64,000 bases of DNA from Micromonospora okii (GCF_020884795.1 NZ_BBZF01000021.1:173349-237348); one strand, 5' to 3'. Counted from the stretch's first letter, positions 1 to 9,018 are shown. Numbers and translations: made by a program. Notes: a model not told the origin generated them from the sequence alone.

Positions 1-485
1 AACGAGACGAACCCCTGCATCAGCGGCGGGGTGGCCGCGTCCGCCGGCTTGAGCACGCGGTTGAAGGACCAGGCGACGTCCTCGGCGGTGACGGGGGTGC
101 CGTCGGAGAACTTCGCGCCGTCGCGCACCGACACCGTGTACGTGAGCCCGTCGGGGCCGGCCACCGGGTCGGCCTTGGCCAGGGCACGGTACGGTTCGCG
201 GGTCACCGGGTCGAGATCGATCAGACCCTCGAAGATGTGCTGGTTGACCGCCGTCGCCACCGCCGAGGAGGCGTTGCCGGGGTCGAACCCGCTGGAGAGG
301 GTGAACGCCAACGTGGTCTCGATCGACGCCTTGCCACCGCCTCCGACGGCGTTGGTCGAGGCGGGGCCGCCACCGCACGCCGCCAGCCCGATCGCCAGGG
401 CTGCGGCAAGGGACGCGACGGCCAGGGAGCGGGCCCGGCGCGGGGATGCGCTCCGGCTCCTCGGTGGCTTACCAGTGGTGCTCAC
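1..485 (-). CDS. ABC transporter family 5 solute-binding lipoprotein (N-terminal part)
   Basis: Only the first ~161 codons are in the window; the gene runs off the left edge. It would capture a peptide, oligosaccharide or similar ligand outside the membrane for an ABC importer. The N-terminus has a basic stretch, a hydrophobic core and the lipobox LAAC with the lipidated Cys at residue 37, followed by Gly-rich sequence. Mature sequence resembles family 5 binding proteins: an 'FEGLIDLDP' segment, then 'DGLTYTVSVRDGAKFSDGTPVTAEDV' (given in parts: TYTVSVRDGAKFSDG and PVTAEDVAWSF), the usual domain I signature. The GTG start is set by GGAGG seven bases upstream. It diverges from the GntR regulator and shares its intergenic operator. 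The ligand cannot be read from this fragment; a link to sialidase products is only inferred from the shared operator. Confidence 0.85.
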   Translation of the reverse strand, partial: MSTTGKPPRSRSASPRRARSLAVASLAAALAIGLAACGGGPASTNAVGGGGKASIETTLAFTLSSGFDPGNASSAVATAVNQHIFEGLIDLDPVTREPYRALAKADPVAGPDGLTYTVSVRDGAKFSDGTPVTAEDVAWSFNRVLKPADAATPPLMQGFVS

Positions 486-557
486 GGAGCTGCCTCCATA
501 GGCTCTTCATGCGCTCGCGTCACCGCTCGCGCCGGGGGATTTTCAGGGTATGGGTAT

Positions 558-570
558 GACGTCTGATGTC
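558..570. promoter_or_regulatory. Palindromic operator GACGTC-T-GATGTC between ABC lipoprotein and GntR genes
   Basis: Inverted repeat of two six-base arms around one base. It lies within a plausible promoter for the GntR gene (ATGACG at 556-561, 18-bp spacer, TAGCCT at 580-585), where a bound repressor would block RNA polymerase. It matches the operator at 2734-2746 in 11 of 13 positions. Binding by the neighbouring GntR protein is inference from position and symmetry. Confidence 0.55.
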
Positions 571-622
571 TGATGCCGATAGCCTGAGCGTTGCAGATTC
601 GTGAACGAAGGGCAAGGGGCAG

Positions 623-1354
623 ATGACGACCATTGACGCGACGCCGCTACGCGGCACGGAGCGCCCGGGCCCCCGCCGGCAGGAGGTCGCGACCAGGATC
701 AAGGAGTACATCCTGCGCAATCGCCTCAAGCCGGGCAATCCCCTCCCCACCGAGGTGGAGCTCTGCGAGGCGGTCGGGGCCAGCCGCTCCAGCGTCCGCG
801 AGGCGGTCAAGATCCTCTCCGCCCTCGACATCGTGGAGGTGCGGCACGGCCACGGCACCTTCGTCGGCCGCATGTCCCTCAACGCCCTCGTGGAGAGCCT
901 CACGTTCCGCGGCCTGCTCAGCGGCGAGGAGGACCACCACGTGCTGGGGCAGGTCGTGGACGTCCGACAGACCCTCGAGCAGGGCCTGGCAGCCGAGGCC
1001 ATCGGCCTCCTGGACGACGCGCACCGCGCGGACCTCTCCGCGCTGGTCGACGAGATGGAGCGCCTGGCCGCCCAGGGGAGGGACTTCCTGGAGGTTGACC
1101 GGGCGTTCCACCTGAAGCTGATGGAGCCGCTGGGCAACGACCTGATCCTCCAGTTGACCGAGGCGTTCTGGCAGGTCCAGGCCATTGTGGCCCCCACGCT
1201 GCGCACCGAGCCGGAGGACCGGGTGATCACCGCCCAGCGGCACCGGGCCATCGTGGACGCCGTGGCCGCCGGCGACCCGGCGCGCCTGCGCACGGCCATC
1301 GCCGAGCACTACGCGCCCATCCGGGCGAGCATCGCCCGCGCCGTGCGGTCCTGA
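623..1354 (+). CDS. GntR family (FadR subfamily) transcriptional regulator
   Basis: A 243-aa DNA-binding regulator. The N-terminal winged helix-turn-helix spans about residues 20-85 ('LPTEVELCEAVGASRSSVREAVKIL', in parts PTEVELCEAVGASRSS and VREAVKILSAL, then the wing 'VRHGHGTFVG'). An all-helical FCD ligand-binding domain follows (about 95-235) with the His-bearing segments 'AFHLKLMEPLG', 'QRHRAIVDAV' and 'EHYAPI' expected for metal or carboxylate binding. The ATG start has AAGGGGC just upstream. It is divergent from an ABC solute-binding gene and lies upstream of a sialidase, and the same palindrome occurs in both intergenic regions. It is therefore likely an autoregulated local repressor responding to a carbohydrate acid. 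The effector is unknown. No link to the ansamycin cluster is visible. Confidence 0.85.
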   Translation: MTTIDATPLRGTERPGPRRQEVATRIKEYILRNRLKPGNPLPTEVELCEAVGASRSSVREAVKILSALDIVEVRHGHGTFVGRMSLNALVESLTFRGLLSGEEDHHVLGQVVDVRQTLEQGLAAEAIGLLDDAHRADLSALVDEMERLAAQGRDFLEVDRAFHLKLMEPLGNDLILQLTEAFWQVQAIVAPTLRTEPEDRVITAQRHRAIVDAVAAGDPARLRTAIAEHYAPIRASIARAVRS

Positions 1355-1508
1355 GCCGACGGCGCACCGTTCTGGTGCCGGTGGGTGCCACTGACGTCGA
1401 CGATCCGGCGGCCCGCGGCCGGCTCGCCGGCGAGCCACCACGGCGGTGGGTGACCGGGCCGGGGCGCGCGTCGTCCACCCGAGGTTCCGGCGGGCACCGC
1501 AAGTCGGG

Positions 1509-1747
1509 TCACATGTGGACGGTCTCGCGGGCCTGCGGGGTCACCGGGCCGTGGGTGCACCGGCCGGTGCGACCCAGCCGGGTGAGCAGCGGCAGGGGGA
1601 ACAGCAGCAGAGCCAGGTTCGACAGCATCCAGAACGGTCGAACTGGGCGCGTTGCGCGAAGTAGGCCACGGCCATGCCGCCAGCGGTAGCGGTCAACGCG
1701 AGCGAGATGGACAGCAGCGCTGGTGCCGACGGCAGCCTCCGGCGCAT
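1509..1747 (-). pseudogene. Remnant of a membrane protein gene (two frames)
   Basis: On the minus strand one frame reads a hydrophobic helix ('LLSISLALTATAGGMAVAYF') and, after a shift near 1630, a second frame reads another ('FWMLSNLALLLFPLPLLTRL') before a stop at 1509. Neither frame alone makes a credible protein. The pair looks like the 3' end of a decayed integral membrane protein gene abutting the TetR remnant. The family is not recognisable. Low confidence. Confidence 0.3.
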
Positions 1748-1787
1748 CGCGCGTACGGCGGCGAGCCCGGTCAGCGACGCGGGCGCA

Positions 1788-2261
1788 GGTGAGCAAAGGC
1801 GGGTTGATGTATCACTTCCCGTCCAAGGAGGCGCTGCTGACCGCGCTCGTCGCGCGCGCGGTCACGGCAGTCGACGACGCCCTGGCCGACGCCGCCGCCA
1901 GCACAACCCCGGGGCCTTCACCCGCGCCTACCTCGACGTCACCATCCCCGCCGCCCCGCCCGCCCCGGACGCCGTCGACCACGACGCCCCCGTCGCGGCC
2001 CTGGCCGCAGCGGTCGCGCTGGACCCCCGCCTGCTGGCCCCGTTACGCGATGCCTACGCCCGCTGGCAGGACCGACTGGAACACGACGGCATCGACACCG
2101 CGGCGGCCACCACGGTGCGCCTAGCCGTCGAGGGCTGGTGGCTCGCCGCCCTGTTGGGCCTGCCGCCGCTCGCCGCCGACGTCCACCGCAGCACCCGCAA
2201 CCTGCTGGAGTCGCTCACCGGGTCCACAGCCGCACAGCCGCCGCGTCGACCCCGTCGGTGA
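1788..2261 (+). pseudogene. Truncated, frameshifted TetR-family regulator remnant
   Basis: Translation begins abruptly inside a TetR helix-turn-helix ('VSKGGLMYHFPSKEALLTAL', the recognition helix and following helix), with no first half of the DNA-binding domain upstream. Around 1900-1912 the reading frame changes, after which a typical TetR C-terminal domain continues ('PGAFTRAYLDVTIPA', then 'LDPRLLAPLRDAYARWQDRL' and 'VRLAVEGWWLAALLGL') to a stop at 2261. Loss of the 5' end plus the frameshift means it should not be functional unless a sequencing error explains the shift. It sits next to a decayed membrane-protein fragment, as in TetR-transporter pairs. Confidence 0.6.
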
Positions 2262-2701
2262 GCGCCCCCGAAAGGCTGCGGAGATCGCCGGTCAGCCGCA
2301 ACGCCCTGAAGGCAGACCCGTAGAGAAGGCAAGTCTTTTCGGTCCCTGATGGAGCTGCCCGCGCGAACGGGACGCCGTGGGCGTGCCGCCGACCCCAGGG
2401 CGCGTCATCACCCACGCCCGCCGCGCGTTGCCACTGACGACCGCCCACGCGGCAGGAGCAGGGCACCGTCGGTAGCGCAGACGGAGCAGCTCCATCAGGC
2501 GACCGAACACCTGTGCCGCCGCCCCCTGCCTGCTTCCCGCCCACGAGGCGACGCCTCGGCGAGCGCCTGGGGCGGGACCAGCAGCGAGCAGGGCGGTCAC
2601 CGCGGCCGGCCTCCGCGGAACCGGTGGTCAGGTCCGGGGTGGCCACAGCGCGCCACAGCGAGCCCCGCGCTGGCGACCACGAATGCCCATCGATTGATCT
2701 C
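2262..2701. other. Region without a convincing gene
   Basis: About 440 bases between the TetR remnant and the sialidase promoter. Open frames occur on both strands but have no recognisable domain, no good ribosome-binding site and codon use typical of antisense frames in GC-rich DNA. I see no hairpin terminator or repeat. Confidence 0.5.
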
Positions 2702-2730
2702 TTGACGACCCGGGCGGCGCGCCCTAGCGT
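2702..2730 (+). promoter_or_regulatory. Sialidase promoter: TTGACG, 17 bp, TAGCGT
   Basis: The -35 hexamer TTGACG (2702-2707) and -10 hexamer TAGCGT (2725-2730) are separated by exactly 17 bases. The predicted start falls on the operator directly downstream, leaving an untranslated leader of about 70 bases before the GTG start of the sialidase. Prediction from consensus only. Confidence 0.55.
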
Positions 2731-2733
2731 CAG

Positions 2734-2746
2734 GACATCGGATGTC
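2734..2746. promoter_or_regulatory. Perfect palindromic operator GACATC-G-GATGTC at the sialidase transcription start
   Basis: A perfect six-base inverted repeat around a central G, immediately after the -10 hexamer; a second GACGTC-like half site follows at 2748-2753. Its near twin lies at 558-570 in the GntR/ABC intergenic region. The position over the expected transcription start suggests repression, relieved by an inducer. Confidence 0.55.
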
Positions 2747-2808
2747 GGACGTCACACCCATTGCCGACTCCGTTCCCACCCCCACGCCCCGCCCCCGGAG
2801 GGAACGCC

Positions 2809-4560
2809 GTGTCTTCTGTCCCAGCGACATCGCGCCGCATCACAGCCGTCGTGGCCGCCACCGTCGGCCTGGCCGCGCTCCTGCCCGGCACGCAGGCCAG
2901 CGCCGCCCCCGCCGGAGTGGGCGCGACGGCCAGCGCCGACTGCACGACCGGCCAACTCAACCTGCTGCTCGACAACCGCAGCGGCACGGCGCAGTCCTTC
3001 ACCGTCACCTGGGCGGGGCGCACCGGCTCGCCCTGGGCCCGCACCGTCCCCGCCGGCGGCAGCGCGCAGTTGTACTGGACGCTGGCGGCCGGCACGGCGT
3101 ACTCGCTGCGCACCACCACCCCGACCGGGCTGGACGAGACGACCGCCGGCATCTTCCACTGCGGCACCGGCATGTCGTCGCTGACCAGCTTCGACTGCAC
3201 TAACAGTCGGCTCCAGCTCGTGCTGGAGAACCGCACCGCCACCGCCCGGGACTTCACCGTCACGTGGCCCGGGCGCACCGGCTCCCCGTGGACCCGCACG
3301 GTCGCCGCCGGCGGCAACCACCTGCACTACTGGACGGTCGACGCCGGCACCCCGTACACCCTGCGGGTCACCGCCCCGGGCTTCGACAGCACGCACCGGG
3401 GCACCGCCGGCTGCGGCATGGCCGCCGGCACCCCGCAGATGAACGTGACGACGCTGCTGACCACGCAGACCGTCATCCGCAACCTCAACGGCCCGAACGG
3501 CCGCTACGACGGCACCGCCGCCTCCGTCCGCATCCCGGGCCTGGCCGTCACCAACAACGACACCGTCATCGCCGTGGCCGACGCGCGGATCGACGGCTCG
3601 TACGACCTGGGCGGCGGCACCAACAACATCCAGATCGCCATGGTCCGCAGCACCGACGGCGGGCGTACCTTCGAACAGCCGCGCGTCATCCACGCCCCCG
3701 CCACCACCCGGGAGGGGGCGGGCGACCCCAGCCTGCTCGTGGACCGCGCCACCGGCGTCGTCTACTGCTTCTTCACCTACTCCCCCAGGCCCGGCATCAG
3801 CTTCTGGTCGGGTTCGTCCGGCGTCAACACGGCGGACGACCCGAACAGCATGCACCTGCGATACGTCACGAGCCGGGACGACGGCGTCACCTGGAGCGCG
3901 CCGGTGGAGCTGAACCCGGCGGTCAAGGACCCGGCGTGGCAGCAGGTCTTCTTCTCCTCCGGCCACGGCATCCAGACCAGCACCGGGCGGCTGGTCCAGC
4001 CGATCGCCTACCGCGACGCGGCGGGCACCAGCCACGCCGGCAACATCTACAGCGACGACCACGGCGTGACGTGGCGGCGCGGCGGCTCCGCCGGCGGGAA
4101 CATCAACGAGAGCAAGGCCGTCGAGCGCGGCACCGGGGCGGTCGTGCAGAACATGCGGCACAACGGCGTGCGCAGCCGCTACTACGCGACCTCCACCGAC
4201 GGGAGCGCGACGTTCGGCCCGGCCACGGCCAGCGCCGCGCTGACCGATCCGCTCTGCAACGCCGACGAGCTGTCCTACCTGCGCCCGGCGGAGGTGGGCG
4301 CGAACGGCGCGCCGCTGCGCACCCGTACCGCGCTGTTCAGCAACAACGCGCACCCGACCGCCCGCAACGACCTCACCGTACGGCTCTCCACCGACGACGG
4401 CGCGAGCTGGCCGGGCCGGGCGCTGGTCAGGCCGGGCGGCGCGGGCTACTCGACGATGGCCGTGCTGGCCGACGGGACCGTCGGCAACCTCTACGAGGTC
4501 GGCAACACCGGGGGCATCCACTTCGCCCGCCTCGGCCTGGACTGGGTCAAGGGGGCCTGA
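2809..4560 (+). CDS. Secreted exo-sialidase (GH33) with duplicated N-terminal domain
   Basis: A 583-aa exported neuraminidase that would release terminal sialic acids from glycoconjugates. A signal peptide occupies about residues 1-32 (Ala-rich, ending ASA). Next come two ~80-residue repeats of one Cys-bounded beta module (about 41-120 and 123-200), both containing the motif FTVTWxGRTGSPWxRTV; their role is probably binding or anchoring. The catalytic propeller shows the RIPG motif (Arg241, first of the sialidase Arg triad) and several Asp-boxes (STDGGRTF, SRDDGVTW, SDDHGVTW, STDDGASW). GTG at 2809 is chosen because GGAGGG lies six bases upstream and the signal peptide starts there. It stands alone behind its own promoter and operator. 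Confidence 0.85.
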   Translation: MSSVPATSRRITAVVAATVGLAALLPGTQASAAPAGVGATASADCTTGQLNLLLDNRSGTAQSFTVTWAGRTGSPWARTVPAGGSAQLYWTLAAGTAYSLRTTTPTGLDETTAGIFHCGTGMSSLTSFDCTNSRLQLVLENRTATARDFTVTWPGRTGSPWTRTVAAGGNHLHYWTVDAGTPYTLRVTAPGFDSTHRGTAGCGMAAGTPQMNVTTLLTTQTVIRNLNGPNGRYDGTAASVRIPGLAVTNNDTVIAVADARIDGSYDLGGGTNNIQIAMVRSTDGGRTFEQPRVIHAPATTREGAGDPSLLVDRATGVVYCFFTYSPRPGISFWSGSSGVNTADDPNSMHLRYVTSRDDGVTWSAPVELNPAVKDPAWQQVFFSSGHGIQTSTGRLVQPIAYRDAAGTSHAGNIYSDDHGVTWRRGGSAGGNINESKAVERGTGAVVQNMRHNGVRSRYYATSTDGSATFGPATASAALTDPLCNADELSYLRPAEVGANGAPLRTRTALFSNNAHPTARNDLTVRLSTDDGASWPGRALVRPGGAGYSTMAVLADGTVGNLYEVGNTGGIHFARLGLDWVKGA

Positions 4561-4731
4561 CGCCCGACCTCGCGTCCCGCCGGGTGATTGTTCACTATCG
4601 CTGGATGGCGCACATGTCACCCGGCGGGATCATCGCCGTACGGAGGGTGGGGGAACATGGCAGCCGGTGACCGTCGCAGGCGGGAGACCCGGCCGGCCGC
4701 GTCCGCCCGCCTCACGGCGAAGGGAGCGCAC

Positions 4732-5196
4732 ATGAACAGGAACATCCGTGTCACAGCGGTGCTGGTCGGCGCGGTGGCCTCGGCGGCCGTCGCGCCGTCC
4801 CCCGCGTCGGCGGCGACGGGTTCGTGGACGGTGAGCCAGTCGAAGTACAACATCTACCTCGACGGCGGCTACGCCACGATGTACTTCTCCAAGTCGCCGC
4901 AGTCGGCGGTTCCCTCCAACGCGTTGATCACGGGCACGTCGGTCCTGGTCACGCCGTACCCCAACGGCCGGACCAGCGAGACCGTCCGGGTCTGCTACCG
5001 GCAGCAGTACTCCACCACCGAGATCCTCTGCACCGAGCCGCAGGAGATCACCGGGGCCACCACCATCACGCTGTCGCAGTTCAACGGCCAGAGCGCGCGC
5101 GGCAGCGTGACCGTCCGGCACACGCTCTACGGCGGTACGTACCCCGCGACCGGCGGCACCGCCCAGGACACCGTCACGGTGAGCTACCAGTACTGA
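4732..5196 (+). CDS. Small secreted protein of unknown function
   Basis: A 154-aa protein with a clear signal peptide (basic MNRNIR start, hydrophobic core, cleavage after ASA near residue 28). The mature ~125 residues are rich in Ser, Thr and Tyr, with a predicted all-beta character and one Cys pair in 'VCYRQQYSTTEILC', probably a disulfide. AAGGGAGCGCAC precedes the ATG. It lies 171 bases after the sialidase in the same direction without an obvious terminator between, so cotranscription is possible. I do not recognise the family and assign no function. Confidence 0.7.
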   Translation: MNRNIRVTAVLVGAVASAAVAPSPASAATGSWTVSQSKYNIYLDGGYATMYFSKSPQSAVPSNALITGTSVLVTPYPNGRTSETVRVCYRQQYSTTEILCTEPQEITGATTITLSQFNGQSARGSVTVRHTLYGGTYPATGGTAQDTVTVSYQY

Positions 5197-5624
5197 GACC
5201 GATCCCGCCCGGCCCCGCGCCCGGCGCCCGTCGGCCGGTCATGCCGCCGCCGCCAACGCGCGGTAGCCGCCTCAGCGAGGCAATGCGGCAGGCCGCCGGC
5301 ACGGTCGCCGGGCGCTGGTCTGCGAGGGGGAATTGTTCGGGCCGCAGGCCGGTGTCGGGCGGGTTCGCGCGTTGACTCTTCGACTGTCCATCATGGCGGG
5401 TCGTAGATCACTAATGGACGTGTGGCGGATAGCGGACGGCTCTGCGCTAAACCAGGCTCAACCGCACACCGGCCGAAGGCATGGTGCCACTACGCGGAAA
5501 GACGAAACTCCACGCCGCCGTCCGCACCGTCGGCGCTCGGGTCGAACACGCCTTGGTGCCCGTCGCGTGCGGGAAATCCGCAGTCGCACCGCCAACTGAA
5601 CACGCAAACCCCGAGGAAACACCG
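5197..5624 (+). other. Intergenic region upstream of the multicopper oxidase
   Basis: About 430 bases with no convincing gene. It must hold the promoter of the downstream oxidase. A TTGACT hexamer occurs near 5373 but has no well-spaced -10, so I do not call it. No copy of the cluster regulatory element is present. Confidence 0.4.
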
Positions 5625-7562
5625 ATGAACAACTCCCTCGACCGCCGCAAGTTCCTCGCCTCCGCCGTACTCGGCTCCGCGGGCGTCGCGGCGGGCGCGA
5701 GCCTGATCAGTTCGAGGACCCAGCAGGCGTCGGCGCGAGCGGCGCGGTCCGCCGCGCCGCTCGCGCCGAACTTCGGTCTCACCAAATTCCGTGACCCGTT
5801 ACGAATTCCGCCGTCGATCCGGCCGCACTCGTCGCGGCGTCGGGACATGCTTACGATAAACATGACGAACGCGCGGGCGCGGCTGCACTCGGAACTGCCC
5901 ACGACCGCGCTCTGGACCTACGAGGGGCACTTCCCCGGCCCGACCATCGAGGTGCGCAGGGGCAGGCGGCTGCGGGTCGCGTGGCAGAACGAACTCCAGG
6001 ACACGATCCCGCTCGTGGCCGTGCGGGCCCCGTACGCGGTGCCGACGCCGGCGAACCAGCCCGGCTACCTGAACCCGGACGGCACCATGGCCGCGGGGGT
6101 GCAGTTCATCGAGGGCGTCGCCGACCTACCGCCGTGGACCGTGGTGCACCTGCACGGGGCGCTGACGAACGCGGGCAACGACGGCTGGGCGCACAACGGC
6201 ATCCAGCCGGGGCACGCGCAGCTCACCGAGTACCCGAACGAGCAGGCGGCGACGACCCTCTGGTACCACGACCACGCGATGGCCGTGACGCGCTTCAACG
6301 TGTTCGCCGGGCTGGCCGGCATGTACCTGGTGCGCGACGACGAGGAGGACGCGCTGCGGCTGCCGCGGGGCGACTACGAGATCCCGCTGGTCATCGCCGA
6401 CCGCAACCTCGACACCGACCCGGCCACCGGCGCGCTCACCGGCCAACTGCTGTTCAAGTTCCAGTACCTGCCCGCGACCGGCACGACGGCCCCCGTCAGC
6501 GGTCCGTTCACCGTCGTCAACGGCGTCATCTGGCCGCACCTCGACGTCGACGCGCGCTGGTACCGCTTCCGCGTGCTCAACGGGGCGAACGGCCGGTTCT
6601 TCCGCCTCGACCTGGTCGACGAGGCGGGCACCCTGGTCAACGACGCGGTGCGGCTCATCGGCACCGACAGCGGCCTGCTGCCCGCCCCGACGGCGATGCC
6701 CCCGGGGGGGCTGACCCTCACGCCGGGGGAACGGGTCGACCTGCTGATCGACTTCAGCCGGTTCACGGGGCAGCGCCTGCGCCTGCGCAACACCGGCGCC
6801 TCGGTCGAGCCGGACATCATGGAGTTCCGGGTCGACAGCCGCAGCCGCAACGACTCGTTCCGGCTGCCGGAGCAGGTGTCGGCGTCGTACCTGCGGTTGG
6901 CGCACGGCACCACGGTGCCGGTGGACCACGACGAGGTGTTCGTGGCGACGATCCCGCCCAACACGGCCGGTCAGGCGCACCCGCAGATGTGGGAGTTGCA
7001 GGAGATCACCGATCCGGCCGAGCTGCCCACGCAGTTCCCGGCGGAGGGGATCATCCAGCTCACCGATCCGGCCGACGGGAGGGTGCGGACGTTCCGGCGG
7101 GCCGCGAGCCTGTTCGACGAGACGAGGACGATCTTCATCAACCAGGGCCGGTGGGTGGTGTGGAACCTGATCCAGCTCGGCGGGGCACCGCACCCGACGC
7201 ACATCCACATGGCGCGGTTCCAGATGACGAGCCGGCGGACCTACAGCGACCTGCGGGCCTTCGACCTCGCCACCGGCGGCACCAGCGCGCCGCTGCCCGT
7301 GCCCGCCGAGGGCCCGCAGATCCACAAGTACGAGGAGGGCTGGAAGGACACGTTCCAGCTACGGCTGGGCGAGTGGATCAAGGTCGCCGGTCGGTTCGAG
7401 GGCGCGAGCGGTGAGTTCATGTACCACTGCCACATCCTCGACCACGAGGACGAGGGCATGATGCGGCCGTTCGTCGTGCACCCGCCACAGATCGCCCGCT
7501 TCCACATGCACCCGGGCGGCTCCGGCCACGGCACCCCCGCGAAGCACGGCGGGCACTCGTAG
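5625..7562 (+). CDS. Tat-exported multicopper oxidase (phenoxazinone synthase / CotA-like)
   Basis: A 645-aa copper oxidase that couples one-electron oxidation of phenols or aminophenols to reduction of oxygen to water, outside the membrane. The N-terminus carries a twin-arginine signal (LDRRKFLASAVLGS). Copper ligands are all visible: HLHG (His175, His177), WYHDHA (His215, His217), HPTHIH (His523, His526, His528) and HCHILDHEDEGMM (His601, Cys602, His603, then His and Met for the type 1 site). The C-terminus is His-rich. ATG is chosen for the GAGGAAAC upstream and the Tat motif. The gene ends at a strong hairpin facing the LuxR gene. It may be unrelated to the ansamycin cluster, but such enzymes can oxidise hydroquinones such as rifamycin SV; that role is speculation. 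Confidence 0.88.
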   Translation: MNNSLDRRKFLASAVLGSAGVAAGASLISSRTQQASARAARSAAPLAPNFGLTKFRDPLRIPPSIRPHSSRRRDMLTINMTNARARLHSELPTTALWTYEGHFPGPTIEVRRGRRLRVAWQNELQDTIPLVAVRAPYAVPTPANQPGYLNPDGTMAAGVQFIEGVADLPPWTVVHLHGALTNAGNDGWAHNGIQPGHAQLTEYPNEQAATTLWYHDHAMAVTRFNVFAGLAGMYLVRDDEEDALRLPRGDYEIPLVIADRNLDTDPATGALTGQLLFKFQYLPATGTTAPVSGPFTVVNGVIWPHLDVDARWYRFRVLNGANGRFFRLDLVDEAGTLVNDAVRLIGTDSGLLPAPTAMPPGGLTLTPGERVDLLIDFSRFTGQRLRLRNTGASVEPDIMEFRVDSRSRNDSFRLPEQVSASYLRLAHGTTVPVDHDEVFVATIPPNTAGQAHPQMWELQEITDPAELPTQFPAEGIIQLTDPADGRVRTFRRAASLFDETRTIFINQGRWVVWNLIQLGGAPHPTHIHMARFQMTSRRTYSDLRAFDLATGGTSAPLPVPAEGPQIHKYEEGWKDTFQLRLGEWIKVAGRFEGASGEFMYHCHILDHEDEGMMRPFVVHPPQIARFHMHPGGSGHGTPAKHGGHS

Positions 7563-7583
7563 GTCGCCTCTCAACGGCTCCCC

Positions 7584-7620
7584 CGGTGGCCGGCCCCGTT
7601 CCTCACGGGGCCGGCCACCG
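7584..7620. terminator. Strong bidirectional hairpin between oxidase and LuxR gene
   Basis: A perfect 15-bp GC-rich stem (7584-7598 with 7606-7620) and a 7-base loop lie between two convergent genes. There is no long T-run on either side, as is common for actinobacterial terminators. Confidence 0.7.
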
Positions 7621-7656
7621 CGGCGATTCGGCTGTCGCGGCCGGGCCCGTTCGCCG

Positions 7657-9018
7657 TCATCCCTCGACGGTCTTTCTGCCCACGCTCCACTGCATCGCCT
7701 TCCACGTGGCCGCCAATTCGACCCGCGATGCGACGCTCATCTTCTGATACACCTTCTTGAGGTGGAATGCGACGGTGTGCCGGGAGATGAACAACTGTCT
7801 GCCGACCTCGTTGTTGGTGTGCCCCTGGCTGACGAGTTCCGCGACTGCGAATTCCGTATTGGTCAGGCCGTGCGGCAATTGGCCGTCGCGTTCGACCGCG
7901 CGAATGGCGCCGCGCCGCACGCCGAATTCCCGGAGTTTGTTCACCACCCGGGACGCGTCGCGCGTGGCGCCGACCGCGGTGTAGCCACCCAGAGCGGACT
8001 CGAGAATGCGGATCGCATTGTTCCGCTCGGATCGCCGCGCCGACAACAGGCCCGCCAGATCCTCGCGCGCGGACGCCCCGCACCACAGATCCGGATACAG
8101 ATTCGCCGCCTCCAGCAGTTTGCCGGAATCGTCCTCCAGCAGCCCGGCGGCGTGCAGGGCCGACGCCCGGACGACGGCGAAGCGCGGCTGGGCGGCGGAC
8201 GCGGCGGAGGCCGCCGCCGCCGCGGTCTTCGCGAGGTCGTGGGCGCCCAGCTTGCCGCAGGAGCGGACCAGCCAGGAGGCCGCCGCCGGCTCCGACACCA
8301 GGAGCTGGCGAAGGACGGCGGGGTTGGCGACGATCCCGGCGATGAGGCCGGCCGCCCTGTCCACCCCGCCCCGGGCCTCGGCCGCCTGAGCGGTCACCCA
8401 GGCTCCCGCGGCCTGCCCGAAGTAGCCCAGCAGGGCCTCGCCGGTCAGCTTGTCCACGTAGTGCAGGCAGGACCGCATGTCGGCCCGGCGCAGCGCGCCG
8501 AGCGCCATCACCACGTACCCGGTCGGCAGCAGCGAGCGGGCGCCGCACCGCTCCGCGACGCGCAGCCCGGCCTCGACCTCGGCGAGGCCCTCGTCGACGC
8601 AGCCCATCGCGAACAGCAGCTCGCCCCGGATCACGTGCGACGTCGCGGTCATGACCTGCGACTCCGGCTCGCCCCCGCGCGTCTCCAACGAGTTGATCAT
8701 CCGCCAGCCGGCCTCGACCTCGCGGGCCTTGGTCAGCAGCGCGACGTGCCACAGGGGGGCCAGCTCACAGAACTCGTGGCCGTCTTCGCACCGGACGCCG
8801 ACGGCCGACGCGGCATACTGCAATCCCGCGTCGAGCCGCCCGTCGTACCAGGACAGGGCGGAGGAGCGAAAAAGAGCGGCCGTCTCGCACGAGCCCGATG
8901 AAATATCATCCGCACACCCGACGAAAGGTTGCTGAGGAAATTGCACCTTCGGCGTGTAGCGGTTGCGGCCGGAGAGGATGGAAACGCCGGAAGGCGACGG
9001 CCTCAACAGAGAAGACAA
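7657..9018 (-). CDS. Short LuxR-family (LAL-like) regulator, copy 1
   Basis: A 453-aa regulator with a C-terminal LuxR helix-turn-helix (core 'EVGRQLFISRHTVAFHLKKV', about residues 395-425). The rest is Ala-rich helical repeats resembling the TPR half of LAL activators; I see no Walker ATPase motif. The frame is open to 9147, but I choose the TTG at 9018 because it aligns with the only possible start of the second copy (both begin MSSLLRP), and codons upstream include rare CTA, CTA and TTA. It is closely similar to the LuxR gene at 18744-20075. It is a candidate for the factor binding the CTACC-N8-GGATG elements. The start is uncertain. Confidence 0.75.
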   Translation of the reverse strand: MSSLLRPSPSGVSILSGRNRYTPKVQFPQQPFVGCADDISSGSCETAALFRSSALSWYDGRLDAGLQYAASAVGVRCEDGHEFCELAPLWHVALLTKAREVEAGWRMINSLETRGGEPESQVMTATSHVIRGELLFAMGCVDEGLAEVEAGLRVAERCGARSLLPTGYVVMALGALRRADMRSCLHYVDKLTGEALLGYFGQAAGAWVTAQAAEARGGVDRAAGLIAGIVANPAVLRQLLVSEPAAASWLVRSCGKLGAHDLAKTAAAAASAASAAQPRFAVVRASALHAAGLLEDDSGKLLEAANLYPDLWCGASAREDLAGLLSARRSERNNAIRILESALGGYTAVGATRDASRVVNKLREFGVRRGAIRAVERDGQLPHGLTNTEFAVAELVSQGHTNNEVGRQLFISRHTVAFHLKKVYQKMSVASRVELAATWKAMQWSVGRKTVEG

